A stretch of 44,278 bases of DNA from Chlamydiota bacterium (GCA_012729785.1 JAAYCL010000004.1:1-44278), one strand, 5' to 3'. Positions 25,862 to 34,714 are shown, counted from the stretch's first letter. Notes: generated by a model not told the origin, from the sequence alone. Numbers and translations: made by a program.

Positions 25862-25990
25862 GTGGGGTCAGCAGCAGGTGGGGTCAGCGGGTGGGGTCAG
25901 GCCCTTATTTATTAGTTTAGCTGCGCTAAACTAATAAATAAGGGCCTGACCCCATGCTGTTTCTAAACTAATAAATAAGGACCTGACCCC
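25862..25990. repeat. REPIN-like palindrome built on a TGGGGTCAG word
   Basis: The word TGGGGTCAG occurs three times (25863, 25879, 25892). The last copy opens a perfect 28-bp arm (25893-25920) that pairs with 25926-25953 around a 5-base loop. A third copy of the arm with one mismatch follows at 25963-25990. GGGGTCAG...TTATTTATTAG-type repeats resemble REP sequences mobilised by RAYT (TnpA-REP) transposases. No such gene is present in the window. It may also terminate pckG transcription. Confidence 0.75.
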
Positions 25991-26075
25991 ACTGACCCCA
26001 CGCTGTTTCGCCGCGTGGATCTCGGCAACCGAATCGGTGCCTTTTCTGCGTGCTGCGGCTCCCTTCCCTTCCGCC

Positions 26076-27488
26076 CTACTGCACGATCACGTTCTGCACG
26101 CTCGCGTACCCCTCGATCGGCATGAGCGGGTCGAGGTTCGCCGGGCAGAGCTCGACGACTATCGTGTACTCCCCCGCGATGCCGGGCGGGATCGTCAGGT
26201 TCAGCAGTGGCCCCGTGTACACGGCGGGGAGGCCCGGGATGTCCTGGACGAGCGGCTCGGTGCCCTCCCTGAGCGCCGTCGGGTTGCCGAAGGTGAACGA
26301 CCACGCCGAGGCGCCGGGGCCGAAGATGCAGCCCCACGCGTCGAATGCCTGCGCGAGCGGCTGCACCTCCACGTCCACAGTGAAGACGTCCCCGGCCGCG
26401 AGCGAGGTGCCGCTGAGCGTCACGACGAGGCCCTGCGGGACGGGCGGGGCGACGACGTAGCGCTCGGAGGTGGTGAGGGCGTTGTTGTCATTCCACCGCC
26501 GCCCCCCGAAGACCCACATCTCCCCGCCGTCGGTCGCCGGCACGAACGCGGCCGCGTGATCGCGCCGCGCCTCGACGAGGGACGGGAAGGTGGACCAGCT
26601 GTTGTCGGTGATCCGGTAGACGAAGCAGTTCGCCCACTCCGAAGGGAACTGCCCGCCCCCCGCGACGACGATCCGCCCGGCGAGCGGGTGCACGGCGTCC
26701 GGAGAGAAGCCGAACGCGCGCCCCTCGCATACGGCGGTCGGGAGATCGCGCACCGACGCGTCGTCCCAGCCCGCGGCAACGTTCGATAGGTTGAGGCGTT
26801 CGCATCTCGATGACGCCGTCAGGACCTTCGGCACGCCTGTGTAGCGCGCCCCTCCGATCGCGTACGCATAGCCGTTCACCACGGCGGTTTGTATGAACCC
26901 CCGCGCCTGGGAGAGGTTCACGCCTGGCTCCGACCAGCGGTTACCGGGCGCGAGCGAGGGGTCGAAGACGTAGGTCGACGAGAACTCCGACTGGTCGGTG
27001 GAGCGCGTCCCGCCGAAGACGTAGAGCTTGTTCCCGTGCGCGACCACCCCCCCGGGAATGCGCTGCACGGCGGGCCAATCGTCAGCTGGGAGACTCACGG
27101 CGGTGTTGGTCGCGGGGTAGTATACCTGCACCGCGTGCGTGTAGGAAGCGTCGCCGAGCCGGCCGCCGACGAGGTAGATCCCCTTGCCGGTCGAGTCCTC
27201 GAGGATGTTGAGCGTGTAGTTCGAGACGGGGAAGGGGAGATTGGCGCCGGTGTCCGCGTAAACGCCGGTGTCGGGGTCAAAACTCCAGACGGAACCGTCG
27301 GTCGAAGCGTCGGCGAGGCGCCCGCCCAGGAAATAGACGAGGCCCGTGTCGGGGAAATAGATCCCGTCGAACCGCTTGAAGGCGAACGACGTGTCGGGTC
27401 CGTAGTCCCACCGCTGGGCGGCGGCGGGTGCCGCGAGGGCGGCGGCAAACGCGACGGCCAGGGCGACGAGGAAGAGACGCGTGCTCAT
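26076..27488 (-). CDS. Exported Kelch-type propeller protein with C-terminal beta domain
   Basis: A 470-residue exported protein with a clear signal peptide (MSTRLFLVALAVAFAAALAA, cleaved about residue 25). Kelch-type repeats follow: VYFLGGRLADAST..VWSFDP, IYLVGGRLGDASYT, LYVFGGTRSTDQSE, AYAIGGARYTG, IVVAGGGQFPSE and MWVFGGRRWND, giving about six blades (residues 30-350). The C-terminal ~115 residues (GLVVTLSGTSLAAGDVFTVD ... GEYTIVVELCPANLDP) form a beta domain of the type seen at 142, 10186 and 12667. ATG 27488 follows GGGAGG. It probably serves binding or structural functions outside the inner membrane; no catalytic residues can be assigned. Confidence 0.85.
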   Translation of the reverse strand: MSTRLFLVALAVAFAAALAAPAAAQRWDYGPDTSFAFKRFDGIYFPDTGLVYFLGGRLADASTDGSVWSFDPDTGVYADTGANLPFPVSNYTLNILEDSTGKGIYLVGGRLGDASYTHAVQVYYPATNTAVSLPADDWPAVQRIPGGVVAHGNKLYVFGGTRSTDQSEFSSTYVFDPSLAPGNRWSEPGVNLSQARGFIQTAVVNGYAYAIGGARYTGVPKVLTASSRCERLNLSNVAAGWDDASVRDLPTAVCEGRAFGFSPDAVHPLAGRIVVAGGGQFPSEWANCFVYRITDNSWSTFPSLVEARRDHAAAFVPATDGGEMWVFGGRRWNDNNALTTSERYVVAPPVPQGLVVTLSGTSLAAGDVFTVDVEVQPLAQAFDAWGCIFGPGASAWSFTFGNPTALREGTEPLVQDIPGLPAVYTGPLLNLTIPPGIAGEYTIVVELCPANLDPLMPIEGYASVQNVIVQ

Positions 27489-27733
27489 GGGTGCCTCCCG
27501 TGGTTGGCCGGGGCGAACCGCTCCCTCCCCGGCACCTGCCTTTCGCGCGCAGGTACGTTCCGCTCCGCCCGGAAAACGCGGGCGGCCCTTCCCGATCTCC
27601 CGAGTCGCGCCGCGTCCGTCGTGGATCCCGAGCCCGGCCTCGCGCTCCTACGGTCGCTTCCGCCGTCAACGGGGCACGAAGACAACGAAATGGCGTTTCG
27701 AAATCGCACGAAGACGTGCCGGCGCGGGCGGCG

Positions 27734-28249
27734 CTACTGCTCTATCCCCTTCCGCGCCTTCACCCCTTTCCGGTAGTAGTGCTTTACCTCGCGCATCTCG
27801 GTGACGAGATCCGCCCGCTTCTTTAATGACGGGTGCGCACCGCGGCCCGTGATGACGAGCTCGACGCGGGTCGGCTTGAGGTCGGCGAGGCGGAGAAGCG
27901 CCGAGACGGGAAAGAGACCGATCCGCGCCGCGACCGCCGCCTCGTCGAGCACGACGAGGTCGTATGTGCCGGAGGCGATCGCCTTCTCGGCTGCCTTCAG
28001 CCCGCGATGCGCGGCGGCGACGTCCGCCAGGGACGGCTTCCCCCGCACGAAGCACGCCCGCCCGAACTTCTTCACGGTGACCGCGGGGCGGAGAAGGGCG
28101 AGTGCCCGGTCCTCGGAGTACGCGCGCCCCTTCATGAAGCAGGCGATGAAGACGCGCATCCCCGCGCCAGCCGCGCGCAGGGCGAGGCCGAGGGCGGCGG
28201 TGGTCTTCCCCTTGCCGTTCCCCGTGTAGAGCTGGATGTACCCTCTCAT
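27734..28249 (-). CDS. cobO: Cob(I)yrinic acid a,c-diamide adenosyltransferase
   Basis: Transfers the 5'-deoxyadenosyl group from ATP to Co(I) corrinoids (EC 2.5.1.17) in adenosylcobalamin synthesis or salvage. The 171-residue CobO/BtuR-type protein has the Walker-like loop YTGNGKGKTTAALGLALRA at its N terminus, IACFMKGR, YDLVVLDEAAVAARIGL and VELVITGRGAHPSLKKRADL. The family is close to 180-200 residues, so this is a short but complete form. ATG 28249 has GAGGA upstream; an extension to 28315 crosses the promoter. No other cobalamin genes or cobalamin riboswitch lie nearby. Confidence 0.9.
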   Translation of the reverse strand: MRGYIQLYTGNGKGKTTAALGLALRAAGAGMRVFIACFMKGRAYSEDRALALLRPAVTVKKFGRACFVRGKPSLADVAAAHRGLKAAEKAIASGTYDLVVLDEAAVAARIGLFPVSALLRLADLKPTRVELVITGRGAHPSLKKRADLVTEMREVKHYYRKGVKARKGIEQ

Positions 28250-28270
28250 GCGGCATTCCTCAGCGGGAGC

Positions 28271-28279
28271 AGTGTAACA
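28271..28279 (-). promoter_or_regulatory. Extended -10 promoter candidate of cobO
   Basis: On the minus strand TGTTACACT fits the extended -10 form TGnTAnnnT. Transcription would start near 28264, about 15 bases before ATG 28249. Confidence 0.45.
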
Positions 28280-28414
28280 CATTCGCCCCATAGTCCAGAG
28301 ATAGCCCAGACGCAATAGATATCATCTTGGCGTTCAATAAGATATATCCCAAAATTTTGGCAAGAAATTGCCCGGCGTTGCGGGGCGGACCCTTGCCGGA
28401 ATATTTGGAATACA

Positions 28415-28705
28415 TCATTTTGCGCCAGAGCAGGTTGCCCAGTACGTCTGCGTGGGGTATCTGACTGTCACGTTCTCCGAGTCCACGTACCCGGGGATCG
28501 CGTCCCCGGCGCCCAAGGGCCTGATTCCCGCGGGGACGAGGCCGACGATGACCTGGTACGTCCCCGCAGCGCCCGAGGGGATGGCGGGCATGTCGAGGAG
28601 CCGCCCCGTGTGGCGCACGTTGCCCATGCACATCGGCCACGGGGTGTCGGCGAGCTGGCCGTGCGCCCACGACGCCGCGATCACGATGCACAGGATGCGT
28701 CTCAT
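28415..28705 (-). CDS. Internally deleted exported propeller protein (N terminus fused to C-terminal domain)
   Basis: A 96-residue product. Residues 1-16 are a signal peptide (MRRILCIVIAASWAHG). TPWPMCMGNVRHTGR follows, matching the WPMFRHDALHSGR opening of PQQ-type propellers. It passes at once into IPSGAAGTYQVIVGLVPAG and SENVTVRYP, which resemble the last strands of the C-terminal beta domain found in neighbouring exported proteins. The whole propeller and the first part of that domain are therefore missing, and the join keeps the reading frame. ATG 28705 has AGGAAGAG upstream, so it may still be translated. It is most likely a deletion remnant. Confidence 0.6.
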   Translation of the reverse strand: MRRILCIVIAASWAHGQLADTPWPMCMGNVRHTGRLLDMPAIPSGAAGTYQVIVGLVPAGIRPLGAGDAIPGYVDSENVTVRYPTQTYWATCSGAK

Positions 28706-29082
28706 CCCTATGCTCTTCCTTTTGCGCGCGCACCGTCCGGCCCGCATTCCACCCGGAGGGAATGCAGGCGGCACCGATCCCCGCGAGGGGCTGTGCGCGG
28801 GCTTCGACGGATGGCCCTCGCGGAATCGAGAATACTCGCGCTAACCGCGCTGCGCATATGCATGCACATCTTGAAGTCTGCCCCTTGTGCCGTATCCCTG
28901 TCAATCACCTGCGGGGGGAGATTTTTAGGGCCCTTTGGGCCACTCGACCTGATACGGCCGGCCGGGGAAATCGCCGCCTGCGCAATTCCCATCGCATTGC
29001 GCTGAAGATTGTTAAGGTATATCCGCACGCGAATCTCGCCGCAAACGCCTCTCACCGCGAGGGGTAGGTTTGAGGTTTTGCC
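28706..29082. other. Spacer without convincing genes
   Basis: Open frames on both strands have no ribosome site or family-like sequence. A small palindrome, GGGCCCTTTGGGCC (28929-28942), is the only structure noticed. Confidence 0.4.
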
Positions 29083-29370
29083 TCAAACCGGCCGAAATCG
29101 CCGCGTCTCGATGATGCAGTAGATCTCGTTTGATGCCCGGACGTGACCGACCATCGTTCCGCCGACGACGGCGAGCGTCGCGGAGCCGTCCTCGGATTTC
29201 GGTATCCGTCCGGATCAGACGACCCCGCCGGAAGCGGCGAACCCGCTCTGATCGACGACGGCGAGCAGCGAGATCTCATCGAAGAGATTGAGTTCGAGAA
29301 ATTGCGGCGTGGACAACGGGTTGCGGAACGGGGAGAGGTCGGGGACGACCGCGCGCGCGGGACAACGCGC
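29083..29370 (-). pseudogene. Fragment of an exported metalloprotease N-terminal domain
   Basis: Translated on the minus strand it reads TPQFLELNLFDEISLLAVVD, then SGGVV-stop-SGRIPKSEDG, then SATLAVVGGTMVGHVRASNE, then IYCIIETRRF. This resembles the propeptide-like region ahead of reprolysin-type (M12B-like) metallopeptidases in environmental bacteria, which commonly has LNLFxDV..TAVxD and SGxVWSGR.  The in-frame TGA (29217-29215) falls where Trp is usual. There is no signal peptide and no zinc-binding HExxH region in the window. Confidence 0.45.
29310..29325 (+). promoter_or_regulatory. Weak sigma-54-like promoter upstream of barrel-FecR-activator operon
   Basis: TGGACAACGGGTTGCG has GG and TTGC at sigma-54 spacing but deviates at three positions of the -24 element. 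An extended -10 element (TGCTATGGT, 29391-29399) is an alternative promoter for the same operon. Confidence 0.3.
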
Positions 29371-29390
29371 TTCCCCCCTTCCCCGGCCTG

Positions 29391-29399
29391 TGCTATGGT
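29391..29399 (+). promoter_or_regulatory. Extended -10 promoter candidate
   Basis: TGCTATGGT fits TGnTAnnnT. It would start transcription about 36 bases before ATG 29442. Confidence 0.4.
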
Positions 29400-29441
29400 A
29401 GACACGTTTTCGGATGGGATCAAGCCGCCGCCGCGCGCGAG

Positions 29442-30983
29442 ATGCCGATGAAAGCCCCGGATTCCCCGACCTGCTGCATACGCGCGCTCGTATCCGTTTG
29501 CGCGACAACGCTCCTCTGCGTTCCCGCCTCCGCCCGCCCGGGGGATACCGTCAGGGACATCCTCTTCGCCCGGGGCATCGCCGCGTACGATGCGGGCCGC
29601 TACGACGAGGCGGCGCGGGCGTTTCGCGAGATTCTCAGCTCCGCCCCAACCGACGCGGAGTCGCGCCGCGCCCTCGCCCTCTCCCTCTCGGGCGCGGGGG
29701 ATTTCGGGGAGGGCGTGCGCCTTCTCCGGGAGCTTCACCGCGAGCGGCCGGACGATTTCGAGACGGGGGCCGAGCTGTGCCTCGCCCTCGCCCTCGCCGG
29801 AGATTTCGGCGAGACGGAGGATCTCCTGCGCGGCCTCGACGCGCGGGCCGGCGACGGCGCGCGCCGGGCGGAAATCTCCTTCCTCCGGGGGGTGCTCGCC
29901 GGCGAACGGGGAAACCACGCCGAGGCGCTGACGCTCCTCGCGGACGCGGCGGCCTCGGATGCGGCGGCCGCGTCCCGCGCCCGCTACTACCGCGGCGTGT
30001 ACCTCGCGCGCTCTGGCGACCGGGATGCGGCGCGACGCGAACTGGCGATGCTCGGCGAACGCGCGCCCACGGCGGCGATCGGGAGAATGGCGGGGAGGGA
30101 CGCGGACCTTCTCGCCCGTCCGCCGGATGAGAAACAGTGGGGCGGCAAGGTCACCGCGCGCTACGAGTACGACGACAACGTGATGCTCGCCCCCGACAAC
30201 GAGCAGCTCCTCGGCGTCTCGGGGAGCGGCGACTGGCGCTTCCTGACGACGTTCGAACTCGACGCCCCCGCGCTCGCCCGGGGTCCGTTCGAGCTCGACA
30301 CCCGTTACGCGTTCGTCCAGTCGGTGCACAACCGGCTCGGCGACTTCAACCTCCATGGCCACGTCGGGGACGCGTGGGTCAGGTACCGCGGGTCCCGGGC
30401 CACGCCGTTCCTGGGCTACGAGTACGCCTACTACCTCCTCGACGACTGCAGGCAGAGCTATCTCCGCGGCAACCGCCTGTTCGGGGGACTCGACATCCCC
30501 GTTGCCTCGCGCGCCTTCTACCGCCTGACGTACACCTGCAGTCTTGACGACTACATGCTCCCGTACGGCCCCTCCGAGGACGACTGGGACACCGAGCCGG
30601 CCAACGCCGTCTCCCTCGAGCAGTACCTTTTCCTGGGGAGGGAGCGGAAGGCGTTCTGGCGGACGGCGCTCCGCTACGACCACAACAACGCCCGCGGCGA
30701 CAACTTCTACTACCACGGCGGGGCGCTCGCCGGGGAGCTCTACGTCCCGCTCGGGCGCGGCTTCGCGGCGGATCTCGAGGCCGGGTACCTCGTGTACGAC
30801 TACACGCGGAACGCGGACAACCGGGCCGACCAGCGGCTCGATCTGAACGCCGACCTCCGGAAGAACCTTTTCGGGGACACCGATCTTGTCTTCAGCTACG
30901 CCTTTATCCGGAACATGTCGAACGTGTCGCTGTACCAGTTCAGCCGGAACATCTACTCGCTGATATTGGAGACGCGGTTCTGA
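29442..30983 (+). CDS. TPR protein with C-terminal outer-membrane beta-barrel
   Basis: A 513-residue exported protein. A signal peptide (about 1-33, ending VPASA) is followed by TPR-like helices (GIAAYDAGRYDEAARAFREIL, ALSLSGAGDFGEGVRLLREL, and others, to about residue 225). The C-terminal ~285 residues alternate aromatic and polar residues in barrel fashion (KVTARYEYDDNVMLAP, LDTRYAFVQSVHNRL, FLGYEYAYYLLDD, LFGDTDLVFSYAFIRN) and end in Phe, as outer-membrane proteins do. TPR plus barrel recalls surface-lipoprotein-assembly-modifier (DUF560-like) proteins, but this assignment is tentative. ATG 29442 or 29448 may be the start; neither has a strong ribosome site. The FecR-domain gene follows after 73 bases. 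Confidence 0.8.
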   Translation: MPMKAPDSPTCCIRALVSVCATTLLCVPASARPGDTVRDILFARGIAAYDAGRYDEAARAFREILSSAPTDAESRRALALSLSGAGDFGEGVRLLRELHRERPDDFETGAELCLALALAGDFGETEDLLRGLDARAGDGARRAEISFLRGVLAGERGNHAEALTLLADAAASDAAAASRARYYRGVYLARSGDRDAARRELAMLGERAPTAAIGRMAGRDADLLARPPDEKQWGGKVTARYEYDDNVMLAPDNEQLLGVSGSGDWRFLTTFELDAPALARGPFELDTRYAFVQSVHNRLGDFNLHGHVGDAWVRYRGSRATPFLGYEYAYYLLDDCRQSYLRGNRLFGGLDIPVASRAFYRLTYTCSLDDYMLPYGPSEDDWDTEPANAVSLEQYLFLGRERKAFWRTALRYDHNNARGDNFYYHGGALAGELYVPLGRGFAADLEAGYLVYDYTRNADNRADQRLDLNADLRKNLFGDTDLVFSYAFIRNMSNVSLYQFSRNIYSLILETRF

Positions 30984-31010
30984 TCCCGCGCGTCGCGCGG
31001 GGGCCGCCTG

Positions 31011-31019
31011 TGGTACAAT
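31011..31019 (+). promoter_or_regulatory. Extended -10 promoter candidate of FecR-domain gene
   Basis: TGGTACAAT matches TGnTAnAAT. The implied leader is about 30 bases before ATG 31057. No -35 box is evident. Confidence 0.5.
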
Positions 31020-31056
31020 GCGGAGAGACGGTACCGATAGCCCGGAGAAGACCCGT

Positions 31057-31926
31057 ATGCGCACGATGGCGAGGGTGGTGTGCATCCTGGCGGTGGCCTG
31101 CGCCGCGCGGGCGCATGCCGCCGAGGGCGGGTGCGGCACGGTGGTGGCGATCAGCGGGGAGGTTCTGGCGACGCCGCCCGGGACGTTCCTTAGGATCGGC
31201 GACACCGTACAGGAGGGGACGGTCGTCGAGACGGGACCCGGCGCGGCGGTGAAGCTCGTCTTCGACCGGGCGCTGCTGAGCATCGGCGGGGGCACGAGGA
31301 TGGAGCTCTCGAGATACTACTTCGCGGATGAGAAGGGGGTGCTCGAGACGCTCATCCGGCTCGTGAGGGGGATCATCCGTACGCAGATCGGGCCGGGACT
31401 CGGACCCGAGTCGTCGTTCCAGATCGCCACCTGGAACACCATCGCCGGCGTGAAGGGGACCGATTTCTCCGTCGAGGCCGAGGAGGGGACGTTCAGCGCC
31501 TGCTACGTCTTCGAGGGCGAGGTCGAGCTCGTCTGCTCCTCCGGCGACCGGCGCATCCTTTCGGCGGGCGAGATGGGGCGCGTGGAGGGGGCCGGCGGCG
31601 CGATCACGGCGAAACCGATTTCCCCGGGCCTGCAGGCCCAGAAGCAGGTGACGCTGCGCGAGGCGCCGCGGAGCGGGGCGCTCTCCGGGGGCGCCCGCGC
31701 GAAGGCCCTTGCGGCGTCGGCGGCGCCCGGCTCCTTGGCGGCGCCGCCCGCGGGAATCGCGCAGAACCCGCAGGTGAACGTCGTCGGGAACCAGCCGATC
31801 AATCCGAAGAATCTTTCGGTGCCCGCCGTGCCGGGCCAGGCGCCCCCCGTTCCGCGCCCGCCCGCTCCGCCGGGGCCGCCGGGGCCGTCCGTGCCGCCGG
31901 AACGGCCGGAAGGGCTCCCGTTCTAG
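31057..31926 (+). CDS. Exported FecR-domain protein
   Basis: A 289-residue exported protein with a signal peptide (about 1-22) and a FecR domain: GTVVAISGEVLATPPGTFLR, GDTVQEGTVVETGPGAAVKLVF, LIRLVRGIIRTQIG and TIAGVKGTDFSVE are the typical FecR blocks (about 28-180). The C-terminal ~100 residues are Ala/Pro-rich and low in complexity, ending PPGPPGPSVPPERPEG. It is not next to a FecI sigma factor or a TonB receptor, so classical iron signalling is unlikely. Instead it precedes a CHASE2-containing membrane activator by two bases, so the two are co-translated. FecR domains in such settings may sense or bind periplasmic or envelope ligands. ATG 31057 has GGAGA upstream. Confidence 0.85.
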   Translation: MRTMARVVCILAVACAARAHAAEGGCGTVVAISGEVLATPPGTFLRIGDTVQEGTVVETGPGAAVKLVFDRALLSIGGGTRMELSRYYFADEKGVLETLIRLVRGIIRTQIGPGLGPESSFQIATWNTIAGVKGTDFSVEAEEGTFSACYVFEGEVELVCSSGDRRILSAGEMGRVEGAGGAITAKPISPGLQAQKQVTLREAPRSGALSGGARAKALAASAAPGSLAAPPAGIAQNPQVNVVGNQPINPKNLSVPAVPGQAPPVPRPPAPPGPPGPSVPPERPEGLPF

Positions 31927-31928
31927 CG

Positions 31929-34679
31929 ATGAGACGGGCGCTTGCGTTCCGCTGCGTCACGATCGCCCTCGCCGTCTCCGCCGTGTTCATCGCGCTCCTC
32001 GCGGTGCGGACCCCCTTCCTCGAACAGCTCAATCTGCGCCTTCTCGACATCAAGTTCCGCCTCCGCGGCACGTCGCCCTCCGGCGGCGGCGTCGTGCTCG
32101 TGGTCGTCGACAGCGAGAGCCTCGCGAGGGTCGGGAGGTGGCCCTGGCCCCGCACGGTTCTCGCGCGCCTCGTCCGGGAGATCTTTCGCTGTACCCCGCG
32201 GGCGGTCGGGCTCGACATCATCTTCGCGGGGAACCCGCCGGGCGGCAGCCCGCGCGACCCGTCGGAGGATCGGGAGCTCGTCGACGCGCTCGGGCGGCCG
32301 GGCGGGGTGGTGCTCTCCACGCACTTCGCCTTGTCCCGCGAGGAGGGGGGGTTCCAGCCGCAGCGCGACTTCGAATCGGTGCTGGAGACGATTCGGAGCG
32401 GGAGGATCGAAAGCGTCCTGCAGACGGGAATCCCGACGGACCAGTCGTTCGTCCTGCAGGCCTACGGGGCGGAGGCAAGCGGGCCGGAATTCCAGGCGGC
32501 CGCGGGGAGGAGCGGGTTCTACAACGCGCTCGCGCACGCCGACGGCTCCATCCGGCAGATCCCGCTCGTGATCCGCGCGCAGGGCGACTACTACCAGAGC
32601 TTCGCGGTCGCCGTCCTCAAGGCGGCCGTCGGGGAGGGGGTCACGCAGCTCGTCATGGACGGTCCCGCCGTGCGCGAGCTCAAGGTGGGGCCGGTCCGCA
32701 TCCCCTGCGACGAGCAGGGGCTCTACCTCGTGAACTACTACACCGCGCGGAAAGGTTTTCCCGTGATCCCCGCCTGGAGGATCCTGGCAGGGGAGTTCGA
32801 GCCGGAGGAGCTCGAGGGGAAGATCGCCCTCGTGGGCGGAACCGCCCCCGGGAGCTTCGAGCTCAGGGTGAGCCCGTTCAACCCGGTCACCGCGAGCATC
32901 GACATCCAGGCCACGATCGTGGACAACGCCCTGACGGGGCGTTTCATCGGCCAGAGGATATTCGGCCCGTCGCTCACCGCGGCGGTCCTCGTGGCCTTCA
33001 CCCTCCTCGCGGGCATCGCGGTGCCGTTCGCGCGGAAACCGTGGCAGGAGGCCTGCGCGGCGTCGTTGCTGCTGGGCGCCTACCTCGCGTGCGACTACCT
33101 CTGCTTCGTCCGTCTCCATCGAAACCTCTCCACCTTCTACCCCCTCGCCTCGATCCTCTCCGCTTCGCTCGCGGCGGGGCGCTACCTGTCCCGCGCGAGG
33201 GAGCGGTGGCACGAGCTCCAGAGGAGGACGGCCCTGGACCTGAGCGAGGTGTTGAACCGGATGGGAGACCCACGGGGACTCCCGGACAAGATCGTGGCGG
33301 CGTTCGTCGAGATCACGGGGGCGTCCCGGGGGCTGCTCGCGGCGCCGTCGGGGGACGGGCACGCCGTGGAGGCCGCGCGGGGGATCGATCGCCGGATCTG
33401 GGAGGGGGACGGGTTCGGGGAGGCGCGGAAGGCGATCGCGCGGGCCCTCCGGGACGGGCCGATTTCGATCGAGACGAGCCCCCGCGGCGGTGTCCGCTGG
33501 AGCGTCTGCGTGCCGCTCGCGGGCAAGGGGAGCCCGCGCGGCGCGGTGTACCTCGACGGCGTTTCGTCGCCGCCGCCGTTCGGGTTCGACGCGGGCGTGC
33601 TCGCCACCTTCGCCAATCAGGCCGCCATCGCGCTGGAGAATGCCGCCCTGTACGCGCGGCTTCGGGAGGAGGAGGAGACGCTGCGGCGTGAGAACCTGTA
33701 CCTCAGGAAGGAGATCGAGGCCGCGCCGCGCCCGGCCTATATGATCGGCAACAGCGCCTCGATACGCCGGGTCTACGCGCTGATCCACAAGGCCGCCGAG
33801 TCGTCCATCTCGGTCCTCATCCAGGGGGAGACCGGGACCGGCAAGGAGCTGATCGCGCGCGCGATCCACTTCACCGGCGCGCGCAAGGACGCGATCTTCG
33901 TCGCGCAGAACTGCGGCGCGCTCCCCGCGTCGCTCCTCGAGAGCGAGCTCTTCGGCCACGTCAAGGGCGCGTTCACCGGCGCCGTGCGGGACAAGAAGGG
34001 GCTCTTCGAGGCCGCCGACGGGGGGACAATCTTCCTCGACGAGGTGGGCGACATGCCCGCGGAGCTGCAGGTCAAGCTCCTGCGGGTGCTCCAGGAGGGG
34101 GTCATCCGGCCGGTCGGGGGGGTGGGGGAGAGACGGGTCGACCTGCGGGTCGTCTCCGCAACGAACAAGGACCTCGCCGCGGAGGTTAAGGAGGGCCGGT
34201 TCCGCGAGGACCTCTACTACCGCCTCAACGCCTTCACCATCCACGCCCCCCCGCTGCGGGAGCGCGCGGACGACATCCCCGCCCTCGTGGCGCACTTCAT
34301 CGCGCAGGCGACCGCGCGGCTCGGCAAGAAGGTCGCCGGGATAAGCCGGGAGGCGATGGAGCGGCTCGCGGCGTACCCGTTCCCCGGCAACGTGCGGGAG
34401 CTCGAGAACGAGATCGAGAAGGGCGTGCTTCTCATCCCCGAGGGGGGGATGATCGACACGGACGCGCTCTCCGAGAAGTTCTCCGCCGCGCGCCCCGCGG
34501 GCGCCGCGCCGGCGTTCTCGCCGGAGCAGATGCGCTTCGACCAGGCGGTCGCCGCGGTGCAGCGGGAGTGGATCGCGCACGCCTTGAAGAAGCACGGCGG
34601 CAACAAGACGAAGGCCGCCGAGGAGCTCGGAATGGACCGCAAGACGCTCAACGCCATGATCGAGCGGCTCGGCCTGTAG
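31929..34679 (+). CDS. Membrane-bound CHASE2-GAF sigma-54 transcription activator
   Basis: A 916-residue one-component regulator. An N-terminal helix (about 7-27) leads to a periplasmic CHASE2 domain (about 30-335; [59 protein letters not shown]). Further transmembrane helices follow (about 340-425), then a GAF domain (about 430-575). The AAA+ domain has Walker A GETGTGKE (about 632), an intact GAFTGA loop, [13 protein letters not shown] and [21 protein letters not shown] Fis-type helix-turn-helix lies at the end ([19 protein letters not shown]). CHASE2 is normally joined to cyclases or kinases; a direct fusion to a sigma-54 activator without a receiver domain is unusual. It is encoded two bases after the FecR-domain gene. 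DNA targets may include the sigma-54-like promoter at 34928. Confidence 0.9.
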   Translation: MRRALAFRCVTIALAVSAVFIALLAVRTPFLEQLNLRLLDIKFRLRGTSPSGGGVVLVVVDSESLARVGRWPWPRTVLARLVREIFRCTPRAVGLDIIFAGNPPGGSPRDPSEDRELVDALGRPGGVVLSTHFALSREEGGFQPQRDFESVLETIRSGRIESVLQTGIPTDQSFVLQAYGAEASGPEFQAAAGRSGFYNALAHADGSIRQIPLVIRAQGDYYQSFAVAVLKAAVGEGVTQLVMDGPAVRELKVGPVRIPCDEQGLYLVNYYTARKGFPVIPAWRILAGEFEPEELEGKIALVGGTAPGSFELRVSPFNPVTASIDIQATIVDNALTGRFIGQRIFGPSLTAAVLVAFTLLAGIAVPFARKPWQEACAASLLLGAYLACDYLCFVRLHRNLSTFYPLASILSASLAAGRYLSRARERWHELQRRTALDLSEVLNRMGDPRGLPDKIVAAFVEITGASRGLLAAPSGDGHAVEAARGIDRRIWEGDGFGEARKAIARALRDGPISIETSPRGGVRWSVCVPLAGKGSPRGAVYLDGVSSPPPFGFDAGVLATFANQAAIALENAALYARLREEEETLRRENLYLRKEIEAAPRPAYMIGNSASIRRVYALIHKAAESSISVLIQGETGTGKELIARAIHFTGARKDAIFVAQNCGALPASLLESELFGHVKGAFTGAVRDKKGLFEAADGGTIFLDEVGDMPAELQVKLLRVLQEGVIRPVGGVGERRVDLRVVSATNKDLAAEVKEGRFREDLYYRLNAFTIHAPPLRERADDIPALVAHFIAQATARLGKKVAGISREAMERLAAYPFPGNVRELENEIEKGVLLIPEGGMIDTDALSEKFSAARPAGAAPAFSPEQMRFDQAVAAVQREWIAHALKKHGGNKTKAAEELGMDRKTLNAMIERLGL

Positions 34680-34692
34680 CGCCTTCTCTCCG

Positions 34693-34714
34693 CGCCGGGT
34701 CCTTCCGGCGTTTT
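34693..34714 (+). terminator. Rho-independent terminator after the CHASE2 activator gene
   Basis: A CGCCGG stem, 6-base loop and CCGGCG are followed by TTTT, 13 bases after the stop codon. Confidence 0.6.

Noticed and set aside
22145-29217. UGA read as tryptophan genome-wide
   Set aside because: Two broken genes have TGA at likely Trp positions. However, conserved proteins (Mth938-like, archease, rtcB neighbour) end correctly at TGA, and Trp is otherwise encoded by TGG throughout.
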